From Candidatus Methylopumilus turicensis (GTDB lineage: Bacteria > Pseudomonadota > Gammaproteobacteria > Burkholderiales > Methylophilaceae), in NCBI RefSeq assembly GCF_000953015.1, contig NZ_LN794158.1, forward strand, positions 1,302,001 to 1,366,000: a DNA stretch of 64,000 nucleotides, read 5' to 3'. A model generated the notes under the pieces. It ran no database searches. It was not told the DNA's origin and was given only the letters and a program-made list of their open reading frames with translations. How positions within the stretch are numbered: the stretch's first letter is position 1; every line of letters starts with the position of its first letter. Shown piece by piece: positions 27,230 to 36,436 of this stretch. The translations under genes and the position numbers were made by a program.

Positions 27230-27382
27230 GCAGCCCCCCTTGGCAAGATCAACCTCCAAAAGCACTTGACACCAATCAATCTGCTGATATTTTTATATAA
27301 CAAATAAGAATATCAATATCATCATTCATTATTTAATATTGATAATGAAGTCTGATAAATTACGCACAACTTATTTAGTTAG
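27230..27382 (+). promoter_or_regulatory. Candidate cysT promoter region with 9-bp inverted repeat
   Basis: TATCAATAT (27311-27319) and ATATTGATA (27336-27344) form a perfect inverted repeat with a 16-bp spacer. The surrounding A+T-rich sequence resembles the region before the YezD-like gene. A shared sulfur regulator such as CysB is a reasonable guess. Confidence 0.4.
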
Positions 27383-28228
27383 ATGCGGCAATTTATGGCA
27401 AAAAAACATCACAACGTACTCCCTGGGTTTAATCTTTCCTTAGGGTTCACCATCTTTTATTTAAGCTTAATTGTGCTCATCCCACTTTCAGCTGCTTTCA
27501 TTAAAACCAGCGCTTTAAGTCTGCACGAGTTTTGGGTGGCGGTTGCTTCACCAAGAGTTGTTGCGTCTTACAAGCTCACCTTTGGCGCATCACTGATTGG
27601 CGCTTCAATTAATGCTGTGTTCGGACTACTCACTGCTTGGGTGCTCACACGCTATACCTTCCCTGGCAAACGTATTATTGATGCCTTAGTGGATTTGCCT
27701 TTTGCCTTGCCAACCGCAGTGGCCGGTATCGCATTAACAGCCATTTATGCGCCCAATGGCTGGATTGGTAGCCTACTTGCACCACATGATATTAAGGTGG
27801 CATTTACCCCAATTGGCGTGGTGATTGCCTTAACCTTTATTGGGCTCCCTTTTGTAGTGCGCACCGTGCAACCTGTGCTGGAAGATTTGGAAGCAGAAAC
27901 CGAAGAAGCGGCCGCAAGCTTGGGCGCGAACCGCTGGCAAACGTTTACTAAGATTATTTTCCCAGCGATTGCACCTGCGCTGCTCACTGGTTTTTCATTA
28001 GCCTTTGCCCGCGCCATTGGTGAGTATGGCTCCGTCATTTTTATTGCGGGCAATATGCCGATGGTGTCTGAAATCACCCCGCTCATCATTATTACCAAGC
28101 TAGAGCAGTATGACTACGCTGGCGCAACCGCGGTTGCGGTGGTGATGCTCATCATTTCATTCCTCCTATTGCTTGCGATTAATGGCTTGCAATGGTGGAG
28201 CAGTCGACGCAATGCAACAGCGATTTAA
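27383..28228 (+). CDS. cysT: Sulfate ABC transporter permease CysT (CysU)
   Basis: A 281-residue inner membrane subunit of the sulfate/thiosulfate importer with six predicted helices. The cytoplasmic EAA loop reads [30 protein letters not shown] (residues about 173-202), the contact site for the CysA ATPase. [18 protein letters not shown] is the conserved CysT C-terminal block. Start choice is uncertain: ATG at 27383 or at 27395; neither has a strong Shine-Dalgarno sequence. It leads the cysT-cysW-cysA set. Confidence 0.95.
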   Translation: MRQFMAKKHHNVLPGFNLSLGFTIFYLSLIVLIPLSAAFIKTSALSLHEFWVAVASPRVVASYKLTFGASLIGASINAVFGLLTAWVLTRYTFPGKRIIDALVDLPFALPTAVAGIALTAIYAPNGWIGSLLAPHDIKVAFTPIGVVIALTFIGLPFVVRTVQPVLEDLEAETEEAAASLGANRWQTFTKIIFPAIAPALLTGFSLAFARAIGEYGSVIFIAGNMPMVSEITPLIIITKLEQYDYAGATAVAVVMLIISFLLLLAINGLQWWSSRRNATAI

Positions 28229-28239
28229 GGATCAAACCC

Positions 28240-29130
28240 ATGTCAGGCATTAGTACCACGCAATTTTCAAAATACAGCGCAAGAGTCGCCAAAAGCCGCG
28301 CCACATCAGAGCCTGTTTGGGTTCGATGGACACTCATTGCCGTCACTTTGCTGTTTTTAAGCTTGTTTTTATTTATGCCGCTCGTGGCAGTTTTTACCGA
28401 GGCATTAAGCAAAGGCTTTGATACCTATGCTTCAGCACTTTCTGATGCGGACGCACTATCAGCGATGAAGCTCACTTTTATTGCTGCGCTGATCGCCGTG
28501 CCACTCAACTTAGTATTTGGCGTAGCCGCCGCTTGGGCGATTGCTAAATTTGAGTTTAAAGGCAAAAGCATCCTGATCACTTTAATCGACCTGCCTTTTG
28601 CTGTTTCACCGGTGATTGCTGGATTAATTTACGTGCTTGTTTTTGGCTTACAAGGGTGGTTTGGTCAATGGCTTTCAGATCATGACCTCAAAGTCATTTT
28701 TGCGCTCCCTGGGATCGTACTCGCGACCATTTTCGTGACCGTCCCATTTGTCGCACGTGAATTGATTCCTCTCATGCAAGCTCAGGGCAAAGATGAGGAA
28801 GAAGCAGCCTTAGTGCTAGGAGCCTCTGGCTGGCAAATTTTATGGCGCGTCACTTTACCGAACATCAAATGGGGATTGCTATACGGCGTCATATTAACCA
28901 ATGCCCGCGCAATGGGAGAGTTTGGTGCAGTGTCTGTGGTGTCAGGCCATATTCGTGGCATGACCAACACGCTGCCGCTTCATGTTGAAATTTTGTATAA
29001 CGAGTACAACTACGCAGCGGCCTTTGCGGTGGCATCCGTTTTAGCCTTATTGGCACTGGTGACTTTGGTATTGAAATCTATCGTTGAATGGCACGCCGCA
29101 AGAAGCGCACGTGCCATAGAACAAAACTAA
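28240..29130 (+). CDS. cysW: Sulfate ABC transporter permease CysW
   Basis: A 296-residue inner membrane permease that forms the channel with CysT. Helices begin at about residue 30, and the EAA loop [32 protein letters not shown] is present. [19 protein letters not shown] is the CysW signature near the C-terminus. The ATG at 28240, preceded by AAGGAT, is chosen over an upstream in-frame start that would overlap cysT. It begins 11 bp after the cysT stop. Confidence 0.95.
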   Translation: MSGISTTQFSKYSARVAKSRATSEPVWVRWTLIAVTLLFLSLFLFMPLVAVFTEALSKGFDTYASALSDADALSAMKLTFIAALIAVPLNLVFGVAAAWAIAKFEFKGKSILITLIDLPFAVSPVIAGLIYVLVFGLQGWFGQWLSDHDLKVIFALPGIVLATIFVTVPFVARELIPLMQAQGKDEEEAALVLGASGWQILWRVTLPNIKWGLLYGVILTNARAMGEFGAVSVVSGHIRGMTNTLPLHVEILYNEYNYAAAFAVASVLALLALVTLVLKSIVEWHAARSARAIEQN

Positions 29131-29158
29131 ATAGCAGAAACTTTAAGAGGATTATTTT

Positions 29159-30235
29159 ATGAGTATCGAAATCCGTCATGTGAAAAAAAACTTTGGTGAC
29201 TTTAGTGCACTCAATGATGTGACGCTCGATGTGCCTAGCGGCGAGCTTGTTGCGCTACTTGGCCCTTCTGGTTGCGGCAAGACCACATTGCTTCGCATCA
29301 TTGCAGGCTTAGAAGCGCCTGATGCTGGCAGCATCCATTTTCACGGCAAAGACACCACGGAGCGTGATGTGCGTGAGCGCCAAGTGGGCTTTGTATTCCA
29401 ACACTACGCCCTATTCCGCCACATGACCGTATTTGAAAACGTGGCATTTGGTTTGCGTGTGCGCCCAAAAGAAACTCGTCCTAGCGATGCCGAAATTAAA
29501 CGCCGGGTGCATGAGTTACTTGAGCTTGTGCAACTGGACTGGCTAGCTGATCGATATCCTCCTCAGCTGTCAGGTGGTCAACGCCAACGTATTGCTTTGG
29601 CGCGCGCTTTGGCTGTTGAGCCAAAAGTATTGTTACTTGATGAGCCATTCGGCGCCTTAGATGCAAAGGTGCGTAAAGAGCTTCGCCGTTGGTTGCGCCG
29701 TCTGCATGATGAGCTTCATATCACCAGCGTATTTGTGACGCATGACCAAGAGGAAGCACTGGAAGTCGCTGACCGCATTGTAGTAATGAACAAAGGCAAG
29801 ATTGAGCAAATTGGCACACCGCAAGAAGTGTATGACAAGCCAGCAACAGCCTATGTCTACAACTTCTTGGGGCATGTGAATCAATTTAATAGCCAAGTAG
29901 TAGAAGGCGAAGCCAGCATTGGCGGCTTGAGCATTAAGCTTGAAAAAGAAAACCAGCAAGCAGATGGTGCGGCACTGGCTTTCATTCGTCCGCATGATAT
30001 TGATGTGCAAAGAATCAAAAGCGGCACTGCGCCGGCTTTTGAAGCGAAAGTAAATTACATTCATGCCATCGGCCCGTTGGTAAGACTTGAGCTGCAACAG
30101 CTAGGCCAAGATGCGATTATCGAAGCTGAACTTACCCAAGAACGCTTCCGCGAACTCGCTTTAAATACTGGCGAACAGGTATTTATTTACCCACGCAATG
30201 TTCGCGTTTTTGTGGACAACACCGCATCAGCCTAA
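29159..30235 (+). CDS. cysA: Sulfate ABC transporter ATP-binding protein
   Basis: A 358-residue ATPase that drives sulfate/thiosulfate import at the inner membrane. The nucleotide-binding domain has Walker [10 protein letters not shown] (about residues 35-43), the Q-loop FVFQHYALF, the signature [15 protein letters not shown], Walker [12 protein letters not shown] and the switch histidine in VTHDQ. The C-terminal TOBE-like region (about 240-350) is the regulatory domain usual for CysA. It ends the sulfate operon, followed by a stable G+C-rich hairpin. Confidence 0.97.
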   Translation: MSIEIRHVKKNFGDFSALNDVTLDVPSGELVALLGPSGCGKTTLLRIIAGLEAPDAGSIHFHGKDTTERDVRERQVGFVFQHYALFRHMTVFENVAFGLRVRPKETRPSDAEIKRRVHELLELVQLDWLADRYPPQLSGGQRQRIALARALAVEPKVLLLDEPFGALDAKVRKELRRWLRRLHDELHITSVFVTHDQEEALEVADRIVVMNKGKIEQIGTPQEVYDKPATAYVYNFLGHVNQFNSQVVEGEASIGGLSIKLEKENQQADGAALAFIRPHDIDVQRIKSGTAPAFEAKVNYIHAIGPLVRLELQQLGQDAIIEAELTQERFRELALNTGEQVFIYPRNVRVFVDNTASA

Positions 30236-30263
30236 AACAAATCACCTTCTGCAATCCATTTAT

Positions 30264-30298
30264 CCCCTGCACGCCATCAAGACGATAGCGTGCAGGGG
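30264..30298 (+). terminator. G+C-rich hairpin after cysA
   Basis: An 11-bp perfect stem CCCCTGCACGC/GCGTGCAGGGG with a 13-nt loop follows cysA by 28 bp. There is no T run after it, so it may need a factor to terminate or may instead protect the mRNA end. Confidence 0.6.
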
Positions 30299-30340
30299 GC
30301 TTTGCGACTAAAATGGCGTTAACTCACTCGATAAGATGCT

Positions 30341-31324
30341 ATGTTCGATTTTTTCAAAAAAGACAAAACCCCAGAAGCAAAAACTAAGGCAGAAGCCCCA
30401 GCAGAAGCAGCATCAAAAGCAAGCTGGGCAGAACGTCTTAAACAAGGGTTATCACGCACACGCAGCCAACTAGGCAATCAACTTGCCAGTTTGTTTGGTG
30501 GCGGCAAAATTGATACGGATGTTTACGAGGAACTCGAAACTATCTTACTGACCTCCGACGTTGGCATCTCAGCCACACAAGCCTTACTCGACGACATTAA
30601 ACAGCGTGTTGCTCGCCAAGCACTCAGCGACACATCACAGCTCAAAGCGGCGCTTAAAGAGTCGCTGATGGCTTTATTGGCACCATTAGAAAAACCGCTC
30701 AACACTTCAGAACACCAACCCTTTGTGATTATGCTCACTGGTGTTAACGGCGCAGGCAAAACCACCACCATCGGCAAACTCACCCATTTATTCCAAGCAG
30801 AAGGTAAGTCTGTACTGATTGCCGCTGGCGATACTTTCAGAGCAGCTGCTCGCGAACAGCTCCAAGCTTGGGGAGAGCGTAACGATGTGCATGTGGTGGC
30901 GAGCGAAGGTGGCGATGCTGCAGCAGTGATTTTCGACGCCATCAACTCAGCGAAAGCAAAAGGCATTGACGTTGTGCTGGCTGACACTGCTGGCCGTTTG
31001 CCAACTCAGCTTAATTTGATGGAAGAGATTAGTAAGGTTAAGCGCGTCATCAACAAAGCACTACCAGGCGCACCGCATGAAGTACTGCTCGTGCTGGACG
31101 CCAACACTGGTCAAAATGCGGTGATGCAAGTCAAAGCCTTTGACGATGCACTCGGCGTCACAGGATTAGTATTGAGCAAATTAGATGGCACGGCCAAAGG
31201 TGGTGTGATTGCCGCGATTGCGCAAACAAGGCCTATCCCCGTTCGATTCATCGGCGTGGGTGAATCTATTGAAGATTTGCGCCCTTTTAAAGCAAGCGAA
31301 TTTGTAGAGGCATTATTTGAATGA
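30341..31324 (+). CDS. ftsY: Signal recognition particle receptor FtsY
   Basis: A 327-residue SRP GTPase that docks ribosome-nascent chain complexes at the inner membrane with Ffh. A short acidic/Ala-rich N-terminal region (1-30) is followed by the helical N domain and the G domain, with GVNGAGKTTTIGKL (G1, about 131-144), AAGDTFRAAAREQL, LADTAGRLPTQ (G3) and LSKLDGTAKGG (G4/G5). It is smaller than the 497-residue E. coli protein because the acidic A domain is short. It opens ftsY-ftsE-ftsX; the ATGA overlap couples it to ftsE. Confidence 0.97.
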   Translation: MFDFFKKDKTPEAKTKAEAPAEAASKASWAERLKQGLSRTRSQLGNQLASLFGGGKIDTDVYEELETILLTSDVGISATQALLDDIKQRVARQALSDTSQLKAALKESLMALLAPLEKPLNTSEHQPFVIMLTGVNGAGKTTTIGKLTHLFQAEGKSVLIAAGDTFRAAAREQLQAWGERNDVHVVASEGGDAAAVIFDAINSAKAKGIDVVLADTAGRLPTQLNLMEEISKVKRVINKALPGAPHEVLLVLDANTGQNAVMQVKAFDDALGVTGLVLSKLDGTAKGGVIAAIAQTRPIPVRFIGVGESIEDLRPFKASEFVEALFE

Positions 31325-31986
31325 TTAAATTCGACCGAGTCAGCAAACGCTATCCAGGTAGCTTTGATGCCATTAAAAACACAACGTTTGAAATCAACCA
31401 AGGCGACTTGGTGTTTGTCACAGGCGCATCCGGTGCAGGTAAGAGCACATTACTCAAATTGATTGCAGGACTTGAGCGCCCGACTTCTGGCACAGTACTG
31501 ATTAACAATCAAAACGTCAGCCAACTAAAAGCGGCCGCGATTCCTTATTTACGACGTAACTTTGGATTAATTTTCCAAGACCACAAATTACTTTACGATC
31601 GCAATTGCTTTGAGAATGTGGCTTTGCCACTGCATATCAATGGCATCTTGGGTGAAGAAGCCGCCAAGCGTATTCGTGCCGCTTTGGACAAAGTTGGATT
31701 ACTCGCAAAAGAAAAGTCCATGCCCATTACGCTTTCTGGCGGTGAGCAGCAACGCCTTGCGATTGCTCGCGCTGTGGTCAGCCGCCCTGCCATCCTAATT
31801 GCCGACGAACCCACTGGCAACCTTGATGAAAACTATGCCGCCGATATTTTGGGGTTCTTATACGCATTCCAACAAGTGGGCGTTACCGTCATCATCGCTT
31901 GCCATGAGTTGCCCCACAATATTCCAGAAAATATGCAAACCGTCATGAAAGTATTGCATTTGCAACATGGAGAATTATCCGCATGA
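31321..31986 (+). CDS. ftsE: Cell division ATP-binding protein FtsE
   Basis: A 221-residue ABC ATPase that with FtsX regulates septal peptidoglycan hydrolases at the divisome. It shows Walker [14 protein letters not shown] (about residues 36-48), the Q-loop LIFQDHKLL, signature [14 protein letters not shown] and Walker [13 protein letters not shown]. It overlaps ftsY and ftsX by four bases at both ends (ATGA), so all three are translationally coupled. Confidence 0.97.
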   Translation: MIKFDRVSKRYPGSFDAIKNTTFEINQGDLVFVTGASGAGKSTLLKLIAGLERPTSGTVLINNQNVSQLKAAAIPYLRRNFGLIFQDHKLLYDRNCFENVALPLHINGILGEEAAKRIRAALDKVGLLAKEKSMPITLSGGEQQRLAIARAVVSRPAILIADEPTGNLDENYAADILGFLYAFQQVGVTVIIACHELPHNIPENMQTVMKVLHLQHGELSA

Positions 31987-32891
31987 ATCAATGGCTAAAC
32001 CAACACATTCAACCCGCCAAAATGGTAGCGGATCGGATGCGTCAACACTTATTAGGCACCTTTTTAATGTGCTGTGTCATGGGCGTGACACTTTCGCTTC
32101 CTGCCATTTTATTTACCATTGTCGACAATTTAGGCCAAGTGGCGAGTCGGGTTGAAAGCAAGCCTCAACTGAGCTTATTTTTAAAACTGGATGCTTCAAG
32201 TAGTGCCAAAGCAAACATTGATGCTCAGTTAAAAAAACATCCGGATATTGCCAAGTATGTGTTCGTGAGCAAAGAGACTGCTTGGGCGCAACTTCAGGAA
32301 AACGCGGATACTGCCAATATCACCGCTAGTCTAAATAAAAATCCGCTGCCAGATGCTTACTTTGTGACGCCTAAAGACATCAAGCCAGAGAGCATTGAGC
32401 GCCTGCAACAAGAGATGCAACAATGGAACGGCGTGGAGCTGGCGCAAATAGATGCTAACTGGATTAAGCGTTTAGACACCGTGCTCAAATTAGGTAAAAA
32501 AGCGATTTTTGTTTTGGTTGTACTGCTTGGCTTTGCTTTGGTCGCCATTATTGGCAATACCATTCGCCTGCAAATCATGACGCAACTTGAGGAAATCGAG
32601 GTGAGCAAACTCATCGGCGCCACCAATCAATTTATTCGCCGTCCTTTTTTATATGCTGGCACGCTTTATGGCCTTGGCGGTGGATTGGCGGCTTGGCTGA
32701 TCGTGCTGGCCGTGGTGCAATTTTTTAACACGTCAGTAACTGAAATTGCAGATTTATATGCCAGTCAATTTAGACTTAGTATGCCCAATGCAACGATTAC
32801 CCTAGCCATGCTATTGAGTGCGGTTAGCTTGGGTTGGCTCGGTTCTTTTATCGCCGTTAACAGATCGTTAGCGAAGATTGAAAAACTATAA
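31983..32891 (+). CDS. ftsX: Cell division protein FtsX
   Basis: A 302-residue inner membrane protein with four helices and the large periplasmic loop between helices 1 and 2 that engages EnvC-type amidase activators in E. coli. Helix 1 is about residues 24-49, and helices 2-4 lie in the C-terminal half. The cytoplasmic MTQLEEIEVSKLIGATNQFIRRPF motif is diagnostic of FtsX. It acts with FtsE in the divisome. Confidence 0.95.
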   Translation: MNQWLNQHIQPAKMVADRMRQHLLGTFLMCCVMGVTLSLPAILFTIVDNLGQVASRVESKPQLSLFLKLDASSSAKANIDAQLKKHPDIAKYVFVSKETAWAQLQENADTANITASLNKNPLPDAYFVTPKDIKPESIERLQQEMQQWNGVELAQIDANWIKRLDTVLKLGKKAIFVLVVLLGFALVAIIGNTIRLQIMTQLEEIEVSKLIGATNQFIRRPFLYAGTLYGLGGGLAAWLIVLAVVQFFNTSVTEIADLYASQFRLSMPNATITLAMLLSAVSLGWLGSFIAVNRSLAKIEKL

Positions 32892-32939
32892 TGCAATCAA
32901 TACTCAACTAAAGCGCTTAGTCATTTCACAAAGTAATCC

Positions 32940-33839
32940 ATGAAACTCCCTTGGACGACACGTGCACAAAAAATTGCCGAGCTTAATGCCAACCAACATT
33001 TGGCATCGCGAACTTTTTATTTACCGCCGATAGGCGATGCTCACCTCAACATTCGCATTAGTCGGAACACCAGCTTTGCAATTATTATTTCATTGCTTAT
33101 CCACGCGGTGATTTTGTTTTTTGTATTGCCCAATCTCATCAAACCCAACAGTGTTTTTCCGCCACCACAGGCGCTGACCATTACGCTCAATAAACCACAG
33201 CCACAAAAAATGGCGGAGCCTGCGCCTGCAATACCCGAACCACCAAAGCCAGCGCCTAAACAAAAAAAAGTGGTTAAAAAAGAAGCGCCAACCCCGCCCG
33301 TGATGGCAACGCAAAAGCCCCAAAGCAACAGTCAGCTTCAGGTGCCGATTAAACAACAAGAGACATATAAACAAACGCTAGCAGATCAACCCGTTGATAT
33401 GATGGCCTTGGTGAATGCAAATCGTCAGCGCAGACAAGCAGAAGAACAAGCTGCCACAGCCAAAGAGCGTGGCACGCCGAATGAAGATCAGCGCGACGCC
33501 ATCATTAAGCGAAACTTAGCGCAGGATGGCACCAATGGGATTTTTCAGATTCGCGAAGTTGGCTTACATACTGCGCAATTTAGCTTCAAAGGCTGGAAGA
33601 ATAATTACAACAATGCGCGACTAGAAATATTTGACGTGCAAGCCAAGCCACACGAAACAATTGAGCTGGCCATCGTCAGGCGAATGATATTAATTATTCG
33701 TAAGGACTACAGTGGCGACTTTGAGTGGGAGTCCCAACGCCAGGGTCGCACCATCACTAAATCTGCAAGGTTGGAAGATACGGCTGAATTAGAGCAGTTT
33801 TTATTGCGGGAAATGTTCCCGAATCACGGCTTCAGATAA
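32940..33839 (+). CDS. TonB-like membrane-anchored protein of unknown function
   Basis: A 299-residue protein with a cytoplasmic N-terminus, one membrane helix (about residues 46-64), a Pro/Lys-rich stretch (about 83-150: PAPAIPEPPKPAPKQKK) and a charged C-terminal region (about 180-295) that would lie in the periplasm. The anchor plus Pro/Lys linker is the TonB layout, but the C-terminal domain contains GIFQIREVGLHTAQFSFKGW rather than a recognisable TonB fold, and no ExbB/ExbD genes are nearby. It follows ftsX by 48 bp, so a cell-envelope role is possible. The family was not recognised. Confidence 0.7.
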   Translation: MKLPWTTRAQKIAELNANQHLASRTFYLPPIGDAHLNIRISRNTSFAIIISLLIHAVILFFVLPNLIKPNSVFPPPQALTITLNKPQPQKMAEPAPAIPEPPKPAPKQKKVVKKEAPTPPVMATQKPQSNSQLQVPIKQQETYKQTLADQPVDMMALVNANRQRRQAEEQAATAKERGTPNEDQRDAIIKRNLAQDGTNGIFQIREVGLHTAQFSFKGWKNNYNNARLEIFDVQAKPHETIELAIVRRMILIIRKDYSGDFEWESQRQGRTITKSARLEDTAELEQFLLREMFPNHGFR

Positions 33840-33842
33840 TGA

Positions 33843-35120
33843 TCATTTCGCTTCTGCTTTGCTAAATGCCAAAGCGCATAAAGTAATCAACGCAGCGCCA
33901 GACAAGTAAAAACCCACAAAGCTCAAGCCGTAATTCCCGGCAAGCCAAGTCGCAATAAACGGCGCAAACGAAGCCCCTAAAATACCCGCAAAGTTAAACG
34001 TGAGTGACGCGCCTGTATACCGAACTTCGGTCGGGAATAACTCCGAAAGCATCGTACCGAGCGGGCCATAAGTCATGCCCATCAACCCCAAACCTAGGCA
34101 TAAAAATAAGGTGATTTTGACCACATCGCCAGAGCCAAATAATGGCGCCATCAATAGGCCAAAAGCAGCAATAGCAAGTGATGCAGTCATCAATACCGCT
34201 TTGCGGCTAAATTTATCCGCAAGCAGTGCAGAAATAGGAGTAGCTAAGCCAAAAAATAAAACGGCAAAAAGTTGTATAAACAAAAACTCACGACGTGAAA
34301 ACCCTAAGTTCGTCGTGGCCCAGCTCAAGGTGAACACCGTCATCAAGTAAAACAACACAAAGGTCGCCAGGGCAATAAAAGTACCCAAAAACAAATGGCG
34401 CCCATGTTCTTTAAACACCGTAATCGCTGGCACTTTGACACGCTTATTGGATTTTAATGATTCTAAAAAAGCGGGTGTTTCGGTGATATTAAGACGCACA
34501 TATAAGCCAACCAAGACTAATAAAGTGCTCGCTAAAAATGGGATGCGCCAGCCAAAATCAAAAAACTGTTCATTGCTTAATGTATCGCTAAGTAGCAGGA
34601 AAATTCCACCCGACATTAAGAAGCCAATCGGCGCCCCAAGTTGGGGGAACATGCCATACCAGGCCCGTTTATTCGCCGGCGCGTTTTCAGTTGCGAGCAA
34701 TACCGCCCCGCCCCATTCGCCTCCTAAACCCAAGCCCTGGCCAAAACGACACAAGGTTAATAACACAGGCGCGGCAATGCCCACGCTCGCATAGGTTGGT
34801 AACAACCCGATCGCCACTGTCGACAGCCCCATGGTCATGAGGGCAGCAACCAAGGTCGCTTTTCGGCCCACGCGATCACCGAAATGTCCGAATACGGCTG
34901 AGCCTAAGGGGCGCGCAAAAAAGGCAATCGCAAATGTCGCGAGTGACTGCAGCATCGCGTTCGTTGCATCACTAGATGGAAAAAACAAAGTAGGAAAAAC
35001 AAGGACAGCGGCATTGGCATAGATGTAAAAATCAAAAAATTCAATCGTCGTGCCGACCAAGCTCCCTAACAAGATTTTTCCTTGAGGGTTGGGTTGCATT
35101 AATGCGGCATCTTGTTTCAT
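33843..35120 (-). CDS. MFS transporter, metabolite:H+ symporter family
   Basis: A 425-residue, twelve-helix permease. The MHS-family opening TTIEFFDFYIYANAAVLVFP (about residues 25-44), the loop 2-3 motif GHFGDRVGRKATLVAAL and the LCRFGQGLGLGGEWGGAVLLATENAP block (about 122-147) are clear. Relatives carry dicarboxylates, shikimate, proline or betaine; the substrate here is unknown. It is convergent with the TonB-like gene, with only three bases between their stops, and divergent from rpoH. Confidence 0.87.
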   Translation of the reverse strand: MKQDAALMQPNPQGKILLGSLVGTTIEFFDFYIYANAAVLVFPTLFFPSSDATNAMLQSLATFAIAFFARPLGSAVFGHFGDRVGRKATLVAALMTMGLSTVAIGLLPTYASVGIAAPVLLTLCRFGQGLGLGGEWGGAVLLATENAPANKRAWYGMFPQLGAPIGFLMSGGIFLLLSDTLSNEQFFDFGWRIPFLASTLLVLVGLYVRLNITETPAFLESLKSNKRVKVPAITVFKEHGRHLFLGTFIALATFVLFYLMTVFTLSWATTNLGFSRREFLFIQLFAVLFFGLATPISALLADKFSRKAVLMTASLAIAAFGLLMAPLFGSGDVVKITLFLCLGLGLMGMTYGPLGTMLSELFPTEVRYTGASLTFNFAGILGASFAPFIATWLAGNYGLSFVGFYLSGAALITLCALAFSKAEAK

Positions 35121-35209
35121 TTGAATAGATTCTCGTTAAGTGTTTTTGGGGATTGTACCCGATCGCTTGGTCAGCACTTACAATTTGAAAAAGGTGGAAC
35201 TTTTAAGGG

Positions 35210-35236
35210 CTAGCACTCTCGAATGTAGAGTGCTAA
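35210..35236 (+). promoter_or_regulatory. CIRCE operator (HrcA site) upstream of rpoH
   Basis: CTAGCACTC (35210-35218) and GAGTGCTAA (35228-35236) flank exactly nine bases. The consensus is TTAGCACTC-N9-GAGTGCTAA; only the outermost base of the left arm departs from symmetry. It lies 28 bp before the preferred rpoH ATG and 10 bp before an earlier in-frame ATG. Confidence 0.92.
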
Positions 35237-35264
35237 AATTGGCACCATGAATAAAGGCAAATCC

Positions 35265-36125
35265 ATGACGAATGCATTGAGCTTACCGATTCCATCGGCT
35301 TTAGATAGCTTGGACCAGTACATGCGCACCATCAAAGCCTTTCCTGTGCTCACCGCAGAGGAAGAGCTGGATTACGCAACGCGCCTGAAAAACAATAACG
35401 ACCTTGAGGCTGCAAAAGCGCTCATCGTTTCACACCTACGTTTAGTGGCGAGCATTGCGCGTGGTTACTCTGGCTACGGCTTGCCGCAAGCCGATTTAAT
35501 TCAAGAAGGCAATATCGGCCTAATGAAGGCGGTAAAACGCTTTGACCCAACACGCGGCGTGCGTTTGGTATCGTTTGCAATGCATTGGATTAAAGCGGAA
35601 ATGCATGAGTACATTGTGCGCAATTGGCGCTTGGTGAAAGTGGCGACGACCAAAGCTCAACGCAAGTTATTCTTTAATTTACGTAGCATGAAAACTGGCG
35701 CTGGTAGCCTTCAGCCTGATGAGGTGGCGCATATTGCGCGTGAGCTTAAAGTAAAGCCTGAAGAAGTATTGGAGATGGAATCGCGCCTTGGTGGCCATGA
35801 AATCTCACTCGAGGGCAATAGTGATGACGACAGCGAAGACACTTTTAGTCCGATTGCTTATTTAGAAGATGAACATCCTGAGCCTTCAGAAATGTTATCC
35901 GCGATTGAGCAAGAGCATTTGCAAACAACTGGCCTAGCGAGCGCCCTTGCAAGCCTTGATGAGCGAAGCCGTCGAATTGTTGAAGCCCGCTGGCTCACAC
36001 AGGATAGCAGTGCAACCTTGCATGACTTAGCGGATGAGTTTGGCGTGTCTGCTGAACGTATTCGCCAAATTGAACAAAAGGCGATGGAAAAAATGAAAAT
36101 TGCTTTAGCTGCGCATGCGCATTAA
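35265..36125 (+). CDS. rpoH: RNA polymerase sigma factor RpoH (sigma-32)
   Basis: A 286-residue heat-shock sigma factor. Region 2 includes AHLR-type DNA melting residues in LIQEGNIGLMKAVKRFDPTRG and LVSFAMHWIKAEMHEYI. The RpoH box QRKLFFNLRS follows, and the region 4 helix-turn-helix is in LHDLADEFGVSAERIRQIEQKAMEKMK. The ATG at 35265 is chosen because AAAGG lies seven bases upstream and MTNALSLPIPS matches known RpoH N-termini; the ATG at 35247 would add six residues. Its targets grpE and dnaK lie in the same window. The CIRCE box adds probable HrcA control. Confidence 0.96.
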   Translation: MTNALSLPIPSALDSLDQYMRTIKAFPVLTAEEELDYATRLKNNNDLEAAKALIVSHLRLVASIARGYSGYGLPQADLIQEGNIGLMKAVKRFDPTRGVRLVSFAMHWIKAEMHEYIVRNWRLVKVATTKAQRKLFFNLRSMKTGAGSLQPDEVAHIARELKVKPEEVLEMESRLGGHEISLEGNSDDDSEDTFSPIAYLEDEHPEPSEMLSAIEQEHLQTTGLASALASLDERSRRIVEARWLTQDSSATLHDLADEFGVSAERIRQIEQKAMEKMKIALAAHAH

Positions 36126-36131
36126 AAAATG

Positions 36132-36173
36132 AAAGCAATAAAAAAGCTGCCTAGGCAGCTTTTTTATTGCTTT
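36132..36173. terminator. Perfect 42-bp palindromic bidirectional terminator
   Basis: Bases 36132-36173 are an exact palindrome with 21-bp arms centred at 36152/36153, including AGCTGCCT/AGGCAGCT and flanking A and T runs. It serves rpoH on the plus strand and the ccoS-side transcript on the minus strand equally well. Confidence 0.92.
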
Positions 36174-36228
36174 GAAACTGATGCCTGTGTCTTATGGGAG
36201 CAGGCTTCAACTATGGCTTATCAGTCTT

Positions 36229-36330
36229 TTAGTGAAAAAAGATCACTGATAATGCACTCAACCAAGAAAATGTAATTAATCCAACGATGATTGTTAATGG
36301 CAAATTTTCAAATGTGAAATATTGTTTCAT
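36229..36330 (-). CDS. Possible 33-residue single-helix membrane peptide
   Basis: The minus strand encodes a 33-residue peptide from the ATG at 36330 to the TAA ending at 36229. After a short polar start (MKQYFTFENL) the rest is a single hydrophobic helix ending SVIFFH. No strong Shine-Dalgarno sequence is seen. It lies 106 bp after ccoS and before the bidirectional terminator, so it would be in the same transcript. Small membrane peptides of this size often attach to respiratory complexes, but no family is recognised and chance cannot be excluded. Confidence 0.35.
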   Translation of the reverse strand: MKQYFTFENLPLTIIVGLITFSWLSALSVIFFH

Positions 36331-36436
36331 ACTGAGCCCGTTTAAATAAAGTGAATGATTAAGTGCTAAACAATCTAAAACAGTAGTTTATAAGTATAGG
36401 CGAGACAGTTCAACTTAAAGATGTAGGCAGAGGCTT

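Noticed and set aside
29657-30097. 146-codon antisense frame in cysA
   Set aside because: Shadow of the ATPase gene, without any protein signature.
30264-30298. Small RNA or riboswitch after cysA
   Set aside because: It is a simple hairpin with no conserved aptamer features.
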